A stretch of DNA of 41,251 nt. Source: Krasilnikovozyma curviuscula. Lineage: Eukaryota; Basidiomycota; Tremellomycetes; Cystofilobasidiales; Mrakiaceae. Below the pieces are notes generated by a model. The model saw only the letters and a list, made by a program, of their open reading frames with translations, was not told the origin of the DNA and made no database searches. Below are positions 1 through 11,095 of the stretch, one piece after another. Both the position numbers and the translations under genes were made by a program. Every line of letters begins with the position of its first letter. The stretch's first letter is position 1. The stretch spans positions 1 through 41,251 of the forward strand of contig MVAQ01000197.1 of NCBI GenBank assembly GCA_014825775.1. The letters run 5' to 3'.

Positions 1-455
1 CTTACGGTTCGTGATAATCATACAGGGAAGAAGCCATCCCTCAAGCGGGTTCCTTAGCTTGAAAGGGGATCCAGCGTTTAAGGGCACATCGAACCTCGTC
101 TGCGCTCAAAAGGGAAAGAGTAAACAAAGCTTCACGGTTGAAAAGTTTATGTTGAACTTCGAGTGTCCAGCAACGTGTTGGAACCAGGAAACACGAGGGG
201 TTTTCAAGATTCTAGCTCGAAGAACGGTGTTGCAGTGAAGCCGGGTTTTCAGCAGTCCTCCACCGACATGGGTGGAGTGTAGGAAGCTGCACCCACGCTT
301 GTTCGCGCAGATGAAATTTAGCCTTAACAATGTCGGGCATTGGGGGACGTGACAGAATCACATAAATACCAAAAATAACGCTCTGATTCTTCAATTTCTC
401 TTCAATACAACCATCTCCTCTTTGAACTGTTTTGAAGTCCTTACACAACCTAAAC
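1..455. other. upstream spacer of the first gene
   Basis: No gene is supported here. The short open frames on both strands show no recognisable domain and look like chance. The segment just before the SDR start contains an AT-rich stretch near 360-372 that could serve as a TATA-like element, followed by a CT-rich leader typical of fungal promoters. It may also hold the 3' flank of a gene lying outside the window. Confidence 0.4.
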
Positions 456-1717
456 ATGCCTTCTTTCGGTAAGAACACCACCGGTGCTGAGGTTGTATCG
501 CAGTACAAGGATTTTGGAGTTGGAAAAACCTGTACGTTCTGATAGGGTTTTCACTGTCGAAACCCCAGCGCGTTGTTGATTGACCCCTACTTAACGTTTT
601 TTCGCCAGTTGTCATCACTGGCCCCTCATCAAGAACTATTGGTGGTGGCACAGCAGTAGCAATAGCTGCCTGTCAACCCAAGCAGATCATCTTGGCTGGT
701 AGGACTGAATCAAAGATTGCTCCCGTGATTGAAGAGATCCAGAAGATCGATCCGAAGATAGACGTGAAGTACATTCAGCTAGACTTGGCTGACTTGAAGA
801 GCGTCCGACGAGCAGCTTCAGAAATACTCTCATTGGTGAACAGGGTCGACTACTTGATTAACAATGCTGGGAGTAAGTCACAACAATGTTTGCTTGCTAT
901 TCCGGTCCTTGACTGGTTAACTTCTTCACGTCTAAATTACTGTGCGCATAGTCATGGCAGTCAAGGACTTCACCAAGTCACCAGATGGGATCGAACTCCA
1001 TTTTGCTGCCAATCACATCGGTCACTTTCTTTTGACAAAGCTGCTCCTTCCCAAAATAGGAACAGGATCAAGAATCATAAACCTGTCCTCACTCGGTTAC
1101 ATGTCTGGTGGTGTTAGATTTGATGACTACAACTTTGGTGTGAGTAATCAGTTTCTTAGGGTCGCGGCCTGGTATTGACAAGGATGCCGATTATATCATT
1201 GCGATAACAGGACGGGCAGGCTTACAACCCTTGGTTGGGCTACTCACAGTCCAAGACAGCCAATATTTTGTTTACGAAGAGCCTTGCAGCCAAATTGAAA
1301 ACTAGGGGAATCATTGTATTGACACTGAACCCTGGTCTGATTGTGGACACTCAGCTGATGAACGCGGTTACGCCAGAGATGTTTGCGGAAGGCTACAGGA
1401 TCGCCGTCGAGAGCTTGGACGAGGGTGAAGCAATGGATGTTGATATGGATCCTAAGCCCTTTGATGCTGGGTATTCCACCACTTGCTGGGCTGCTCTTTC
1501 CCCAGAGTTAACTGGTGAGATCTTTTCTATGTCTCTTTTGTTCTCGAACACTAACCTTCGACTGCTTCATGCTGCGTCAGTGGAACAATCAGGATCATTT
1601 TTAGAGAACTGTAGCATCCGATCTAAGCCACTCAAGGTGTTCGCTACCAGCGAAGAGAACCAGTCAAAATTGTGGGAGTTGAGTGAGAAGTTGATAGGAG
1701 AAACGTTCGAGATTTAG
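456..1717 (+). CDS. short-chain dehydrogenase/reductase (classical SDR, retinol-dehydrogenase/WWOX-like)
   Basis: Five exons (456-531, 609-872, 952-1139, 1211-1514, 1581-1717) join in frame to give 322 residues. The Rossmann nucleotide-binding motif is present in variant form, TGPSSRTIGGG at about residues 29-39. NNAG lies near 110-113, the conserved Asn of NHIGHF near 134, the catalytic Ser in NLSS near 159, and the catalytic pair Tyr187/Lys191 in YSQSK. It is therefore predicted to be an active NAD(P)-dependent oxidoreductase. Similar fungal proteins are annotated only broadly as RDH- or WWOX-like, so the substrate cannot be given. There is no signal peptide; a soluble cytosolic enzyme is most likely. 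It converges with MOG1, the two stop codons being about 130 bp apart. Confidence 0.9.
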
Positions 1718-1851
1718 GGAAGAGGAGAAGAGGGGAATATTTGGGGAGAGAAATCATTCAATAGAACGAATCTCTAAAGAATCTCTTTCTGAAGATCAAA
1801 CAACCAAGACCATCATAAGTGAAACCGCATTGCGCAATTCAGAATTCATCA

Positions 1852-2540
1852 TCAGTCTTCGATGGTTTTAAACAATCCCCAATCCTTCACTTCCATCGCA
1901 GCCGATGCCTCCTTCCAAACCATTCCCGCGTCATCTTCCTGCTCTACTTCGGGTATGTTGACGCTCAGCACCAGATCCATATTGTGCTGACGCAAGCGCC
2001 AGACTGCGAGCAGGACTTTGATTCGTGAGGTAGCTTCTGAGTTGAATTTCGGTGCATGCTGGATACCGGTAAGTAGTATCGGCGGTGATAGTGCTTCTGT
2101 TGATGTCGAAGTGGATGTGGTTGGAAGGGTGGTAGTAAGGACTTCAGAGGAAGTTGCGTCGTTGTCATGAGCTAGCGAGTCAAAGTGGAATCTGCACAAT
2201 CCGACAGATTAACAACACTTCAGCGCCATAACTTAAAGGAAAGATCAAAGTCTTTACCCCACGGCACTACTTACCTGACTACTTCGTCGTCTGAGCTATC
2301 TGGAAGCAGCACTCGTTCCAAGATTTCGAAGATGTAGGACGTCGACGAACTTGGGGACAAGAACACCTCTTGTGTATCTGGAATCTGTCGAAGGTCACTG
2401 TGAAAGCAGAACAACAGGTATCAACATCTTTGAATTGGCTATAGCAGTCCAGGAAAAGCTACTGACGAAGCGTCAATGACATCTGAGGGCAGAGGCAAGG
2501 TGATAGCTCCTCCAAACAGCTGTCGGATTGATAGGTTCAT
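1852..2540 (-). CDS. MOG1: Mog1 / Ran guanine nucleotide release factor homologue
   Basis: Three exons (2540-2467, 2397-2275, 2191-1852) give 178 residues. The N-terminus reads through RQLFGGAI, followed by IDASDLRQIPDTQEVF and YIFEILE, then RFHFDSLAHDNDA; all are hallmarks of the Mog1/PsbP-like fold. Mog1 binds the GTPase Ran/Gsp1 in the nucleus, releases its nucleotide and supports nuclear protein import. The start at 2540 is chosen because FGGAI normally lies close to the N-terminus; the open frame continues upstream without homology. The first intron uses donor GTCAGT; the other nearby GT would put a stop in frame. A Thr/Ser-rich insert interrupts the centre of the third exon product, where family members vary. 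Confidence 0.93.
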
Positions 2541-3489
2541 AGCTTCAAGATTTTGGATGTAACTTGAAAGAAGAATTACAATAGAGATCTTGGTGGTCGT
2601 GGTCGAAGCGACGTCTGGTTTGAGGTCAGCCAGTGGCGACAACAAGTTGATTCGAAACGCTGTGGCGTCGCGCCTGAAGAAATGCAAGAAAAAAAGTAGG
2701 GCTGAAGGTTTCCTCTCTTCACTCATTTACAGAAGCTGTAAGTTGACCCGTAATATCTCCCAATCGAATGAGACGAAGGAGTACTGATTCGTTGTTCCCT
2801 TGCTTTCTCCCAGTTATTGTTCTGGTTTCGAATCTTTGACCGATCTCAGTCTATCTGCTCTCTCAGAGTGTACTCTCTTTTGAAGTAATTCTTGTCTCAA
2901 AATACCGTTCCGTCTCTCTTCGTATGAGGAAGTAGTGAGGGAAGGGCGCTAGGACGAGGTACATACCTTCCATCAGTAAGTTTGGTGTCGATGGTTTGGA
3001 GGAAATTTTGCCTAGTCGCAATGGGCATGTTTTTTGTTTAAATTGTTGCATTTCAAAGCTATGAAGTTGCTGAGGTATTATTTAAAGAGATTGAGGTACA
3101 TCTCATCAGCAAGTATATGCAGTGACAAGTGACAGAAAGTACACCACTGTCCGGGAGTAAAGAGAGAAAGTAGCCTGCAAAAGGCAGTGAGAGGCTGAAG
3201 AAGTAGTACTACAAGAGTTTAAAGAAGTAACAGTTTTCGTATAGTAAGGAGCTGTTGAGATTGTGCGTTTGAGGGTATTGGAAGAGAAAGATCGTGGGCT
3301 AGCAGCTCGCTCGAGGGGGTTGGCAAGGTTATTCCGAGATTCGAAGAGGCATGAGATGGTCCGAGATGGATATAAAGAGCAGCAGTAGAGATGAATTCCG
3401 CCAATAGTATGCAGATGGTCTGAATTGAGCGAATGGTGCTAATTTGTGTGATGAGATGTGAAAATGCAGAGAGCTCGGCGGTAAAGTTG
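2541..3489. other. spacer between MOG1 start and the 3' end of the next gene
   Basis: About 950 bp with no supported gene. It should contain the MOG1 promoter and the 3' UTR of the Ser-rich gene, since both are on the minus strand. Short open frames on either strand lack any recognised domain and are not joined by good splice sites. Confidence 0.4.
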
Positions 3490-5837
3490 TTATGCCCTGT
3501 TGGGTTTGGATGGAACTAAAACGGGGTAGAACGGAAGTGGAGCTTGGTAGCTGTCACGGGAAGTGATGAAATCTTGTTGTTGATAGCTGAACGAAGTGGG
3601 CGGAGATGAGACAATCGAAGCTCTTCGCAAGCTAGCGCCGAGGGGTTCTCTTCGAGTAATGGAAGGACCATTCGAGAACAAAGAGGTTGGTGTAGACGGA
3701 TAAGATGGTGGAAGTGAAGGTAGGATGTTTGGGACTGATGACCTCCTCTCAATCCATCTGCCACCCAAGCCGCCCATCTCAGTCATCAAGCCATAATCAG
3801 CATCGCTTCTACCGACGTGAGGAAGGGAATTCGAGACGGACGATCTCCTCACGAGTTCGTCGGATGAGAACCAAATATCTTCATCGGTGGTGTGGTTGGT
3901 GACGTGGGTAACATAGTTGTAGCTGACCTTGTTGGTGTTAGTGTTACTGTAGACACTTGGAAAAGTGAAGCTGTCGACAGCAGGTTTGGTTGGCGAAACG
4001 GGCGATTCTACTCCAGATGATGATAATGAGGTCGAGGAAGCGAGCGAGGAACGACCCCAGGATGAGAAGGGAGTGGAAGGAGATGAGCTGTGGTTGAGCT
4101 GTCGTCTGGTGATGGTTTGATCGCTCGAACCTGGCTCATCCGCCAACAACTCTTCAACATCAACACTACTGCTGCTGTTGTTGTGTTTGTAAGGAATTTG
4201 ATGACGGTGGAATGCCAATGGTGAGTTGAGAAACAAATCCCAAAAAGGGAATCCGAACAAGTCGTCATCGCAGGGCTTGGATGACCGGGGTTGAGGAGAC
4301 GCCTCGAAGCAGATCAAATCATCGCTCTCGACAGAAGCGATTCCATCTTCTTCTTTGACACAGTCGAATCCAAAGTCCCAAGGGCCAGAGACCTTTGGTG
4401 ATCTGGTCAAAGCTGAAGCGATCGAGTTGCGACGTTGGATGTCTATAGGTGGTTTTACGGGGCTTTGGGATGAGGCGCTGCTGGCCGTGGGACTGTAGCT
4501 GTTGGAAGTGCTAATGGTTGGGATAGAAAGTGATGATTGGATTGTAGGAACACTAGCTCTTCTCTTAGCAGCGCAAGCGAAACCAGCTGGTGGTAGCCAG
4601 ACCTCATCCGATTCATCGACTGGGCTCCTTTTCTCATAGACGGCCTCGGCCCCCTTGACGACATCTGAGAACTTCTTCTGTGGTACAGGAGCAATGGTGT
4701 TGTTCTGTCCTAATACTAAGATTGGTTTCTTCTCGGATTTCTGAGCTGGAGTGGCTGTGGTTGCCTCGTGGGTGTAGTAAGGCAGACGGTAGCCCCGCTT
4801 GACGAAGACAGTCAAAATGAGCTGAATCGGGTCAGAGAGGGTGATCTTCTGGTCAGAGACTGGTTGAGAATCACGCGTCTTGAGTGAACGGACGACGAGG
4901 GATGCCATAGCGGTGGACAGTTCTGGAAGAAGAGAGTAAGCATGGCAAAACTAATGTGCGCACTACAGTCAAATTAGAGAAGCGCAACCCACCACGAGTG
5001 ACTGAAGAGTGAATCTATCGATCAACAGAAAAACCGTTTAAATTTGTGTTGAAGCATAAAAAAGGCAACAAAGGCTCTACCCACCGCCAAAAAAATTAAG
5101 TTGGTGCGTCCAGCGATGCCTTTGGTGAAGTCGCCAGAGATTGGGGGAGCAGCCGGTGAAGATGAGGAGATTCCCAACTTCTCAGGCGTAGCGCCAAGCT
5201 TGATGTATCGGTTGGGTTCTCTAGAATGAGGAGGGAAACAAAATGAAATCAGTTTTTCAAAAGAACGCGTTGCATGCAGATGGTGAGATTGCGAGTGCGA
5301 CGAACCTTAATCTGAACTCTTTCTTACAGCCTTCAACGATTCCCAACTCGAGAACCAGTCCCCCTTTTCTCAAGGACGTGTGGTCTTGTTCTCCTTTGAG
5401 GGCAGTAGCGACCGTTGGGTAAGCCTTCTCGGACGCGCTGGGTGAGAGGAGACGGAGGGAAGTGACACCAGCGAATGGGATGACAACTTCGTGACTGGAG
5501 CCGTCCATCACTTAAAGAAAGAAAAAGATATGAATAAGTTTTAGAATGAGTTCTACCGAGCTGGAAGATGGTACACTCCAGACCGCGACGTACATATACA
5601 AATTGAGGGGGGAGATCTGAGACGAAGTCGAAACTGCCGGGATGGGACGCGAAGAATGGGTCTCATCAATGATTATTCAACACACAAAAGAAAATATTTG
5701 CAAATTGCAGAGAAACCGCTCACCTTGATGTTACCTCTCTCTTCGCTACTCTGCTTAAGCAAGAGCTCAGGGGCAGCGGGTTCGTCGACAAGCTTGTTTG
5801 AGGCACGAGATTCGCTGTGCTTGTTGTTGGTGCCCAT
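3490..5837 (-). CDS. Ser/Thr/Pro-rich protein of unknown function, 652 aa
   Basis: I do not recognise this protein. Six exons (5837-5735, 5616-5557, 5510-5306, 5220-5085, 5014-4993, 4922-3490) close exactly in frame; the fifth is only 22 nt. The first about 190 residues look folded: beta-rich segments around LECTIFQLVMDG, VVIPFAGVTSLRL and FVKRGYRLPYY alternate with polar loops. The last about 400 residues are low complexity, rich in Ser and Pro, with repeated RRxSxxN/V/I patterns (RRASVP, RRNSIA, RRSSVS, RRSSVP, RRASIV) that resemble basophilic-kinase phosphosites. No membrane segment or signal peptide is seen. The first intron donor (GTAACA) is weak, and the frame is open upstream of 5837 into a possible N-terminal extension across another intron, so the start is uncertain. 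A cytosolic, phosphorylation-regulated adaptor would fit but is inference only. Confidence 0.75.
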
Positions 5838-6488
5838 AGTGCGATAGAATGAAAGATGCTGCAGATGCTGGATACAGAGTAAAGAGGAAGATACGTCAGC
5901 GCGAGAGAAGTTTGAAACAGGCAAAGAGATAGAGCGAGAGACGGGAACGGCGACAACGAGAGGGCTGAAACGTACCAAATCAAAGACGACCTTGTGTCGT
6001 TGGGGCTTAGTGGGGAGAGCAGAGCAGGATGAAGGAGACGACATATCCTTAGCGGGAGCGATGCTGGTATTAAGGGGGTGGGTGTTGGGTTGGAAGTTGA
6101 GGTAAGGGAGGGTGGGCGTGGTGTTCATTTTGGGCGTGCGACGAACGGGGTGAGAAGCAATTCGCGAGTTCAAGCTGTGGAGCTGCTCCAAAGAAGGTGA
6201 GACGCTGGCGGCGCTGACTGCACAGCGAGCCAGAAATGCGAGATGAGGAGATGGGAGATGGAAGGAAAGGACAGAGGGAGGGTTCAATGGAAAAGCTGTG
6301 ACGAGTCCCAGCTGAATGTGTTAGGTCTTTTCATCAAACCAAGCTTCGATGCGCCATTTCGCCATTTTTTGACAGAATGTTTGGTGTCGAGTTGGTTGAC
6401 AGGCCGGAGTCTGCGGTGCGTTCCCTTCTGACACGTTTCACCGTCCGAAAGAGAGTCTTTGCAACAGCAAGACGGGACGGTGGGAGAC

Positions 6489-6501
6489 ATATATATATAT
6501 A
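6489..6501. repeat. short (AT)n tract
   Basis: An alternating AT run of about 13 bp within the divergent spacer, about 650 bp upstream of the Ser-rich gene start. It may act as a nucleosome-poor promoter element or be a neutral microsatellite. Confidence 0.6.
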
Positions 6502-6750
6502 CTGAGCAGGACTGCTGTATACTGGGGACTGGAGGAGAGCGACGGGGTATGTTCCACGGAAGGACAGGTGCAAGCAGAGGGAAGGGCGTCAGCAAGGCTG
6601 GCCTCTGTGGCTTTGCGTCTCGTCGTTTCAGAATGCTGTGAAAACTTACTGCCATAGCGTTGCAGAATGACACGCCAGGGAAGCCGTTCTTGACGACGTC
6701 ACGCAGCGTCAGTCAAACGGGCTCGACAAGAAGTAAACAAACGAGAAACA

Positions 6751-6771
6751 ATATATATATATATATATATT
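6751..6771. repeat. (AT)10 microsatellite
   Basis: Ten uninterrupted AT dinucleotides followed by TTAATTT, near the middle of the divergent spacer. It is likely to be polymorphic between isolates and may lie at the divergent promoter. Confidence 0.8.
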
Positions 6772-7317
6772 TAATTTGAGCTCACCATCTTCTACTCATC
6801 CAGTCGACTGGTCCAACACTCTTCTATACAAGGAGAGCTTCAGTGTCTCGTTGAGTAATCTTTCGCAAGGTTCGGCCCCATGGACTGAATGCAGCGAGGA
6901 AAATCAGCTCAATTCCCGTCACGACACATCTGTACTCCCCTCTGAAAAGAGCACAGTGAGCAGGAGCACAGAGCAGTAGAGACGATGGGTACCAACCGGG
7001 GAGCGACTGGGAGAAAGAAGGGTCAGCACAGAGAAGCCGTCGCTCATTGTTCACCTGTTTCTTTCGTGAGGCCATTCCGGTCGACAGATCTGCTGAGAGA
7101 GATTGAATCCACACACGATACCGGATCCAGAGGGTCCCCAAAAGACGGGAAGAGACAGACTTCTGAGTAGCGCCGGGTTACCAGCTGCGTCCGTCCCCCC
7201 TCAGCTTGAACGCGTCTCTTCCTTCCCACCCAGCTCTCGACGTCGACAAGCCGGCCCCATTTGATTCGATCTCCCCCTGGAGACAGCTGTTTTCTACTCC
7301 CCTGGTCCAACAGCAGG

Positions 7318-10300
7318 ATGCCAGTAGCTGTTCCCAAGACCGAGTCAGTCGATGGAGACGCTTCTTTAAGCAAAGTCGGTAGTTCTTCAGCTGTGGCAGG
7401 TTCTGGCGTACTCGCCTACTACTCTCTGGGACCGACAGAATTACCCACCCCGGGGTTGGGCGTCGTCAAGCAGAGCTCAGATGGACAATGGGCTGTCTGC
7501 AGCAGTAAATCTGTATACATTATCGTAAGTATATGATTTCGTTTTGGATCTGTTTTCGTTCAGGAAAACTGATTTCGCTCTGCACCTTGTTTTTGTGGTA
7601 CAGACTCCCAATCTTTCGACGACACTGCCCCCTCCTGTCCCATCTCTGTCAACTCTGGCTCTGAACGCCCAATCAGACACGCCTTACAGACCGTCGCTCG
7701 CAGATCCTGCCAAGGGCCAGTCGTTGCTGTACTACCACACTTCCGTCGACCTGTCATCATGCAAAGACTGGTTCTACGACTGGTCCAAGGAACTGACCTC
7801 GTGGGAATCTATCTCATTAGGCCAAGCGGAGAGTACTCGAGGCTGGAAAGCCATCAGTTGGTCGCCTTCAGGAATATCGTTGGATGGCGGCTGTATCTTG
7901 GCCATCTTAAGCGATAACTACGAGGTCATCATTGCGAGACCGGAAATGAACAGGATGAATGGGGTTTGGTCCATTGTGAGTTACCACCTGATCGCCTTCA
8001 AGGCAATTAGAACTGACGCGCGCTTTCTTTCTGTTCTGCACAAACAGGTCGACGCCTTGATACCTCTGCTGGCTAAAGATACACCTGATGATCTCACTCC
8101 AATCGCAAAAATATTCAGAGTCCAAACAGTTGCTATGGATTGGTCCGGTCCCGTAACCTCTGGCTTCAAGAAATCGCTTTTCAACCTCAAGACTGAGGTA
8201 GATGGCAGCTTGTTTGCTCTGAGTACCAGAGGAGGAACAATAGTAATTTTGAGGTCAGTCAAGATTTCCCATGTACTTGTAATTGTAAGAACCCATGTAT
8301 ATGACTCGTAACACCTCATTCCTGCAGACACAAAGCTCGAGGAAAGATGGAAGTTCTTAAAACAATCGTCATTTCAGAGGAGTTCTTCGTCACAAAACTC
8401 GCGTGGGCACCATGGGAATCTGCTGAAAAAGGGACAGAAAGAGCCAATTCGGAGGAAAGTGAGTGTCAAGCTATCATCTTAGGCCGGCCGAACCAACCTG
8501 ACATACTCTCGTTTGTTCTACCATAGCGCAATGCCGAACCAAACTTGCTTACACTCTGACCAACGGCTCTGTAAGATACCGAAATATTTCCCTCAGTATC
8601 ACAAACTCCAAAGTCAACCTCATTGTTGATGAAGAAGAAACGACCGTCTTCTCAAACAAATTTAGCTCCATCGGAAACATCACAACGCTTTCATTCGCCA
8701 ACGACTTCTTGATCTTCACCCAGCCTGCTCAAGTGTATATCGTAACATTTCCCACTTCTTCCTCCTCGGCACATCCAGTGTCGAATCCAGCTTTTTCTCT
8801 CCAAAAAATCATTCTCCAGCGCCAAGGCTCCTGGCCAAATGCATCTCGACTCTCACCCTGCTGTGGAGTATCTTTCGCAGCGCCGTCAACCCTCCACGTC
8901 TTTTTAACCGACGGTACGATGCATGTTATTGGTAACATCTCTGGATCAGGCGCTGCAGTGGTTGATACAGCTCTGTCGAGGGAGTTGAGTACAGCGATTC
9001 GAGACTCTTCCTGTGAAGTGGAGAAGTTGGAAGAGAGGGGAGGCGGACCATCGGATCAGATCTCTTACAGTGGTGCTGATATCAAAACCAGTGTCATTGG
9101 ATGGCTTCATGCGTGAGTCTTTCTCCCCCATGCCAGGAATGAATCAATACGTCTCAGTCACCGTTCGCTAATGTGGTTATATACCTTTTTTTCCCCCTTG
9201 CGCAGCCCTTACAACAACTTCGACCTCTCGTACAGAAGTACCTACAGAACGCGACCTATGTTTGTGGTTCAGCCTCTGTCAGCTGCTCACTATGGAAATA
9301 GTGCTTCATCCGCTGACTCTCTCAGGGCGTTGGTTGCATCTCCCCCTTCTCGTGAGCGCTCTCCCCTCTTCTTAAATGATGCAGAATTTAAATAACTTTG
9401 ATACTTTTTCTTTTTCCAATGCAGTTCTGGATAACTCGCCGTCGTATCTTCTCTCTTCCCACATCTACCCTCTTCTCTCCAGATTCAACAAAATGAAACC
9501 CTACATCCTCGCCGACATCCTCGAGCTCTTGAACGAGGACTTCCCAGCACCGATCGATGAGATGGACTTGGACAATGGTCCTGATATGGGAGTGGACTGG
9601 AAGATCGAATTTGAAAATGGCCTAAGGAGAGGGCTTTGGATAAACAAGGACCTAGATGGATTGAGGCTAAAGAGTGAGATTGGACGGGTTTGCCAAGTAA
9701 GTGTACTCTCAATTTTCCTTTCTATTGTCATCGAGTAAGTGCTTATGCAATTTAAATTCGGCAGAGTCTCGCAAAGGAGTCGGTGTTCGATGACTTTACC
9801 GTTCGATTGGCCGCCATCAATCAACGACTCACTGTTAACTTTTTGATACTCCTTGTCAAATGGCTGAAGAACATTATCCCTAGTCTCACGTCACGTAAGT
9901 TACGCAAATCTTGAGATTTCCTGTGGCCTCGTACTGATCCGCTTCCTCCTCCCAGCCGCTGACTTTATATTTGTCCAGCGAGTCGTCCAAGCATGTGCAC
10001 TACTCTCTTCCCAAGCCCCTGAATATCAGTCTGCACTTGCATCCTCTCAAAACCTTTCTGAAGCTCTTGCCGAAGTTGCAGGTGAACACGTCTCGCCCTT
10101 AGGCGCGGTCGAATCGCCATGCCCGGCTTGCCAACAGCCCGCTCCTTTCGACAACCTTAGTTCTGCTACCTGCGCTAGTGGGCATACATTTGGTGAGCTA
10201 TAGTGTTTTTCCAAAAATTACATTGTTACTATCGTGACTTATCTGGGACTGTCCTTTATGAATTTTCAGACCGCTGCTCGTTGACGTTCGCCATCTTGCC

Positions 10301-10463
10301 ACCACTTAACATCAGGAAATGCATGTCCTGTGCCAAACAAGCCAAATCACCAGTTCATAAAATTAAAGTAAATGGACCTTCTCCTGATTCGGCCTATCTT
10401 GAAGAAACGGTCCTTCGTCTCGGAGGATTCTGTGTCTATTGTGGTGGTCGGTGGGCCAGATAA
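7318..10463 (+). CDS. RNA polymerase III transcription factor TFIIIC subunit (TFIIIC90/GTF3C4-like, zf-TFIIIC)
   Basis: Ten exons (7318-7524, 7604-7975, 8048-8253, 8328-8458, 8527-9112, 9206-9351, 9425-9696, 9765-9894, 9956-10192, 10270-10463) join in frame to 826 residues. The N-terminal half reads like a degenerate WD40 beta-propeller (for example WKAISWSPSG, DGSLFALSTRGGTIVILR), as in the TFIIIC delta-subunit family. The C-terminus carries the paired zinc finger of that family: C739-C742, C756, H760, C765, then C780-C783 and a final FCVYCGG pair at 817/820. TFIIIC binds the A and B boxes of tRNA genes and recruits TFIIIB; this subunit lies in the tauB half and counterparts are S. pombe Sfc9 and yeast Tfc8. 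Introns are short, and no key residue is missing. Confidence 0.88.
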
Positions 10464-11095
10464 CGAGGACGACGCTCACTCACCTGTATCTTGTATAGGC
10501 TCCTTCCACTTTGCTTAGTTCGCTCTTGTCCTTCCACGTCTCCTCGGTGATACCATCAATATGTTAACAATACCCTATCTAATCACCAATGTTGTTTATT
10601 TCAAATGGTTCCTCGCCTCGAATGCACCCGTAATTGGGGACAGATGACCTTTGAGCATGGGAAAAGACGCCTTTCACACTATCGTTCCAATTCGCACAAA
10701 ACATTTCCATCTCCTCGGCTGCTCACTCATACGCACGTAGTGTTTACTTGGGCCCGACAAGGAAAGGGTTCTGGAGCTGTGGGCAAATATTGAGGAATGA
10801 AAGGCGTGTTTGCGTCGCGAGTTCGCTATTGTCCTTATATCATTTTCAAACACTAACCCCACCCCCTACGCTTTGTCTCTATACGCCTTGTGGAGCGTGT
10901 TTCTCTCGTCATGTTTTAATTTTGACTTCGGGTGGGGCTTTATCATCAGGACACGGGCACTGGGAAACTGGCGTTTTGCTTGTGGACCAGCCCGACGCAT
11001 GATGGCCGGCGCGCGCAAAAAAACAGGTATAAAGTCCAGCAGCTTCATCTCTCTCCATCTCTCATCACTACAACCTTTCATTTATCTTTTCAGCA
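10464..11095. promoter_or_regulatory. spacer with candidate TATA box for the MFS gene
   Basis: About 630 bp without a supported gene. A TATAAAG element starts near 11027, about 70 bp before the MFS start codon, and is followed by a CT-rich leader, which is a plausible core promoter. Upstream of it lies CG-rich sequence (GGCGCGCG near 11009) with no recognised motif. Confidence 0.5.

Larger units (their letters stand above)
5838..7317. other. long divergent spacer with (AT)n tracts and probable 5' leader exons
   Basis: This 1.5-kb region separates the divergent Ser-rich gene and TFIIIC90 gene. On the minus strand there is a good donor (GTAAGT) near 6647 and another (GTACGT) near 5976, so a spliced 5' leader or an N-terminal extension of the Ser-rich gene is plausible. 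No protein domain is recognisable. Two AT dinucleotide tracts are listed separately. Confidence 0.4.

Noticed and set aside
6284..6673. 129-codon minus-strand frame in the divergent spacer
   Set aside because: It runs over an AT repeat and good splice signals, so it looks like leader or intron sequence of the Ser-rich gene rather than a separate gene.
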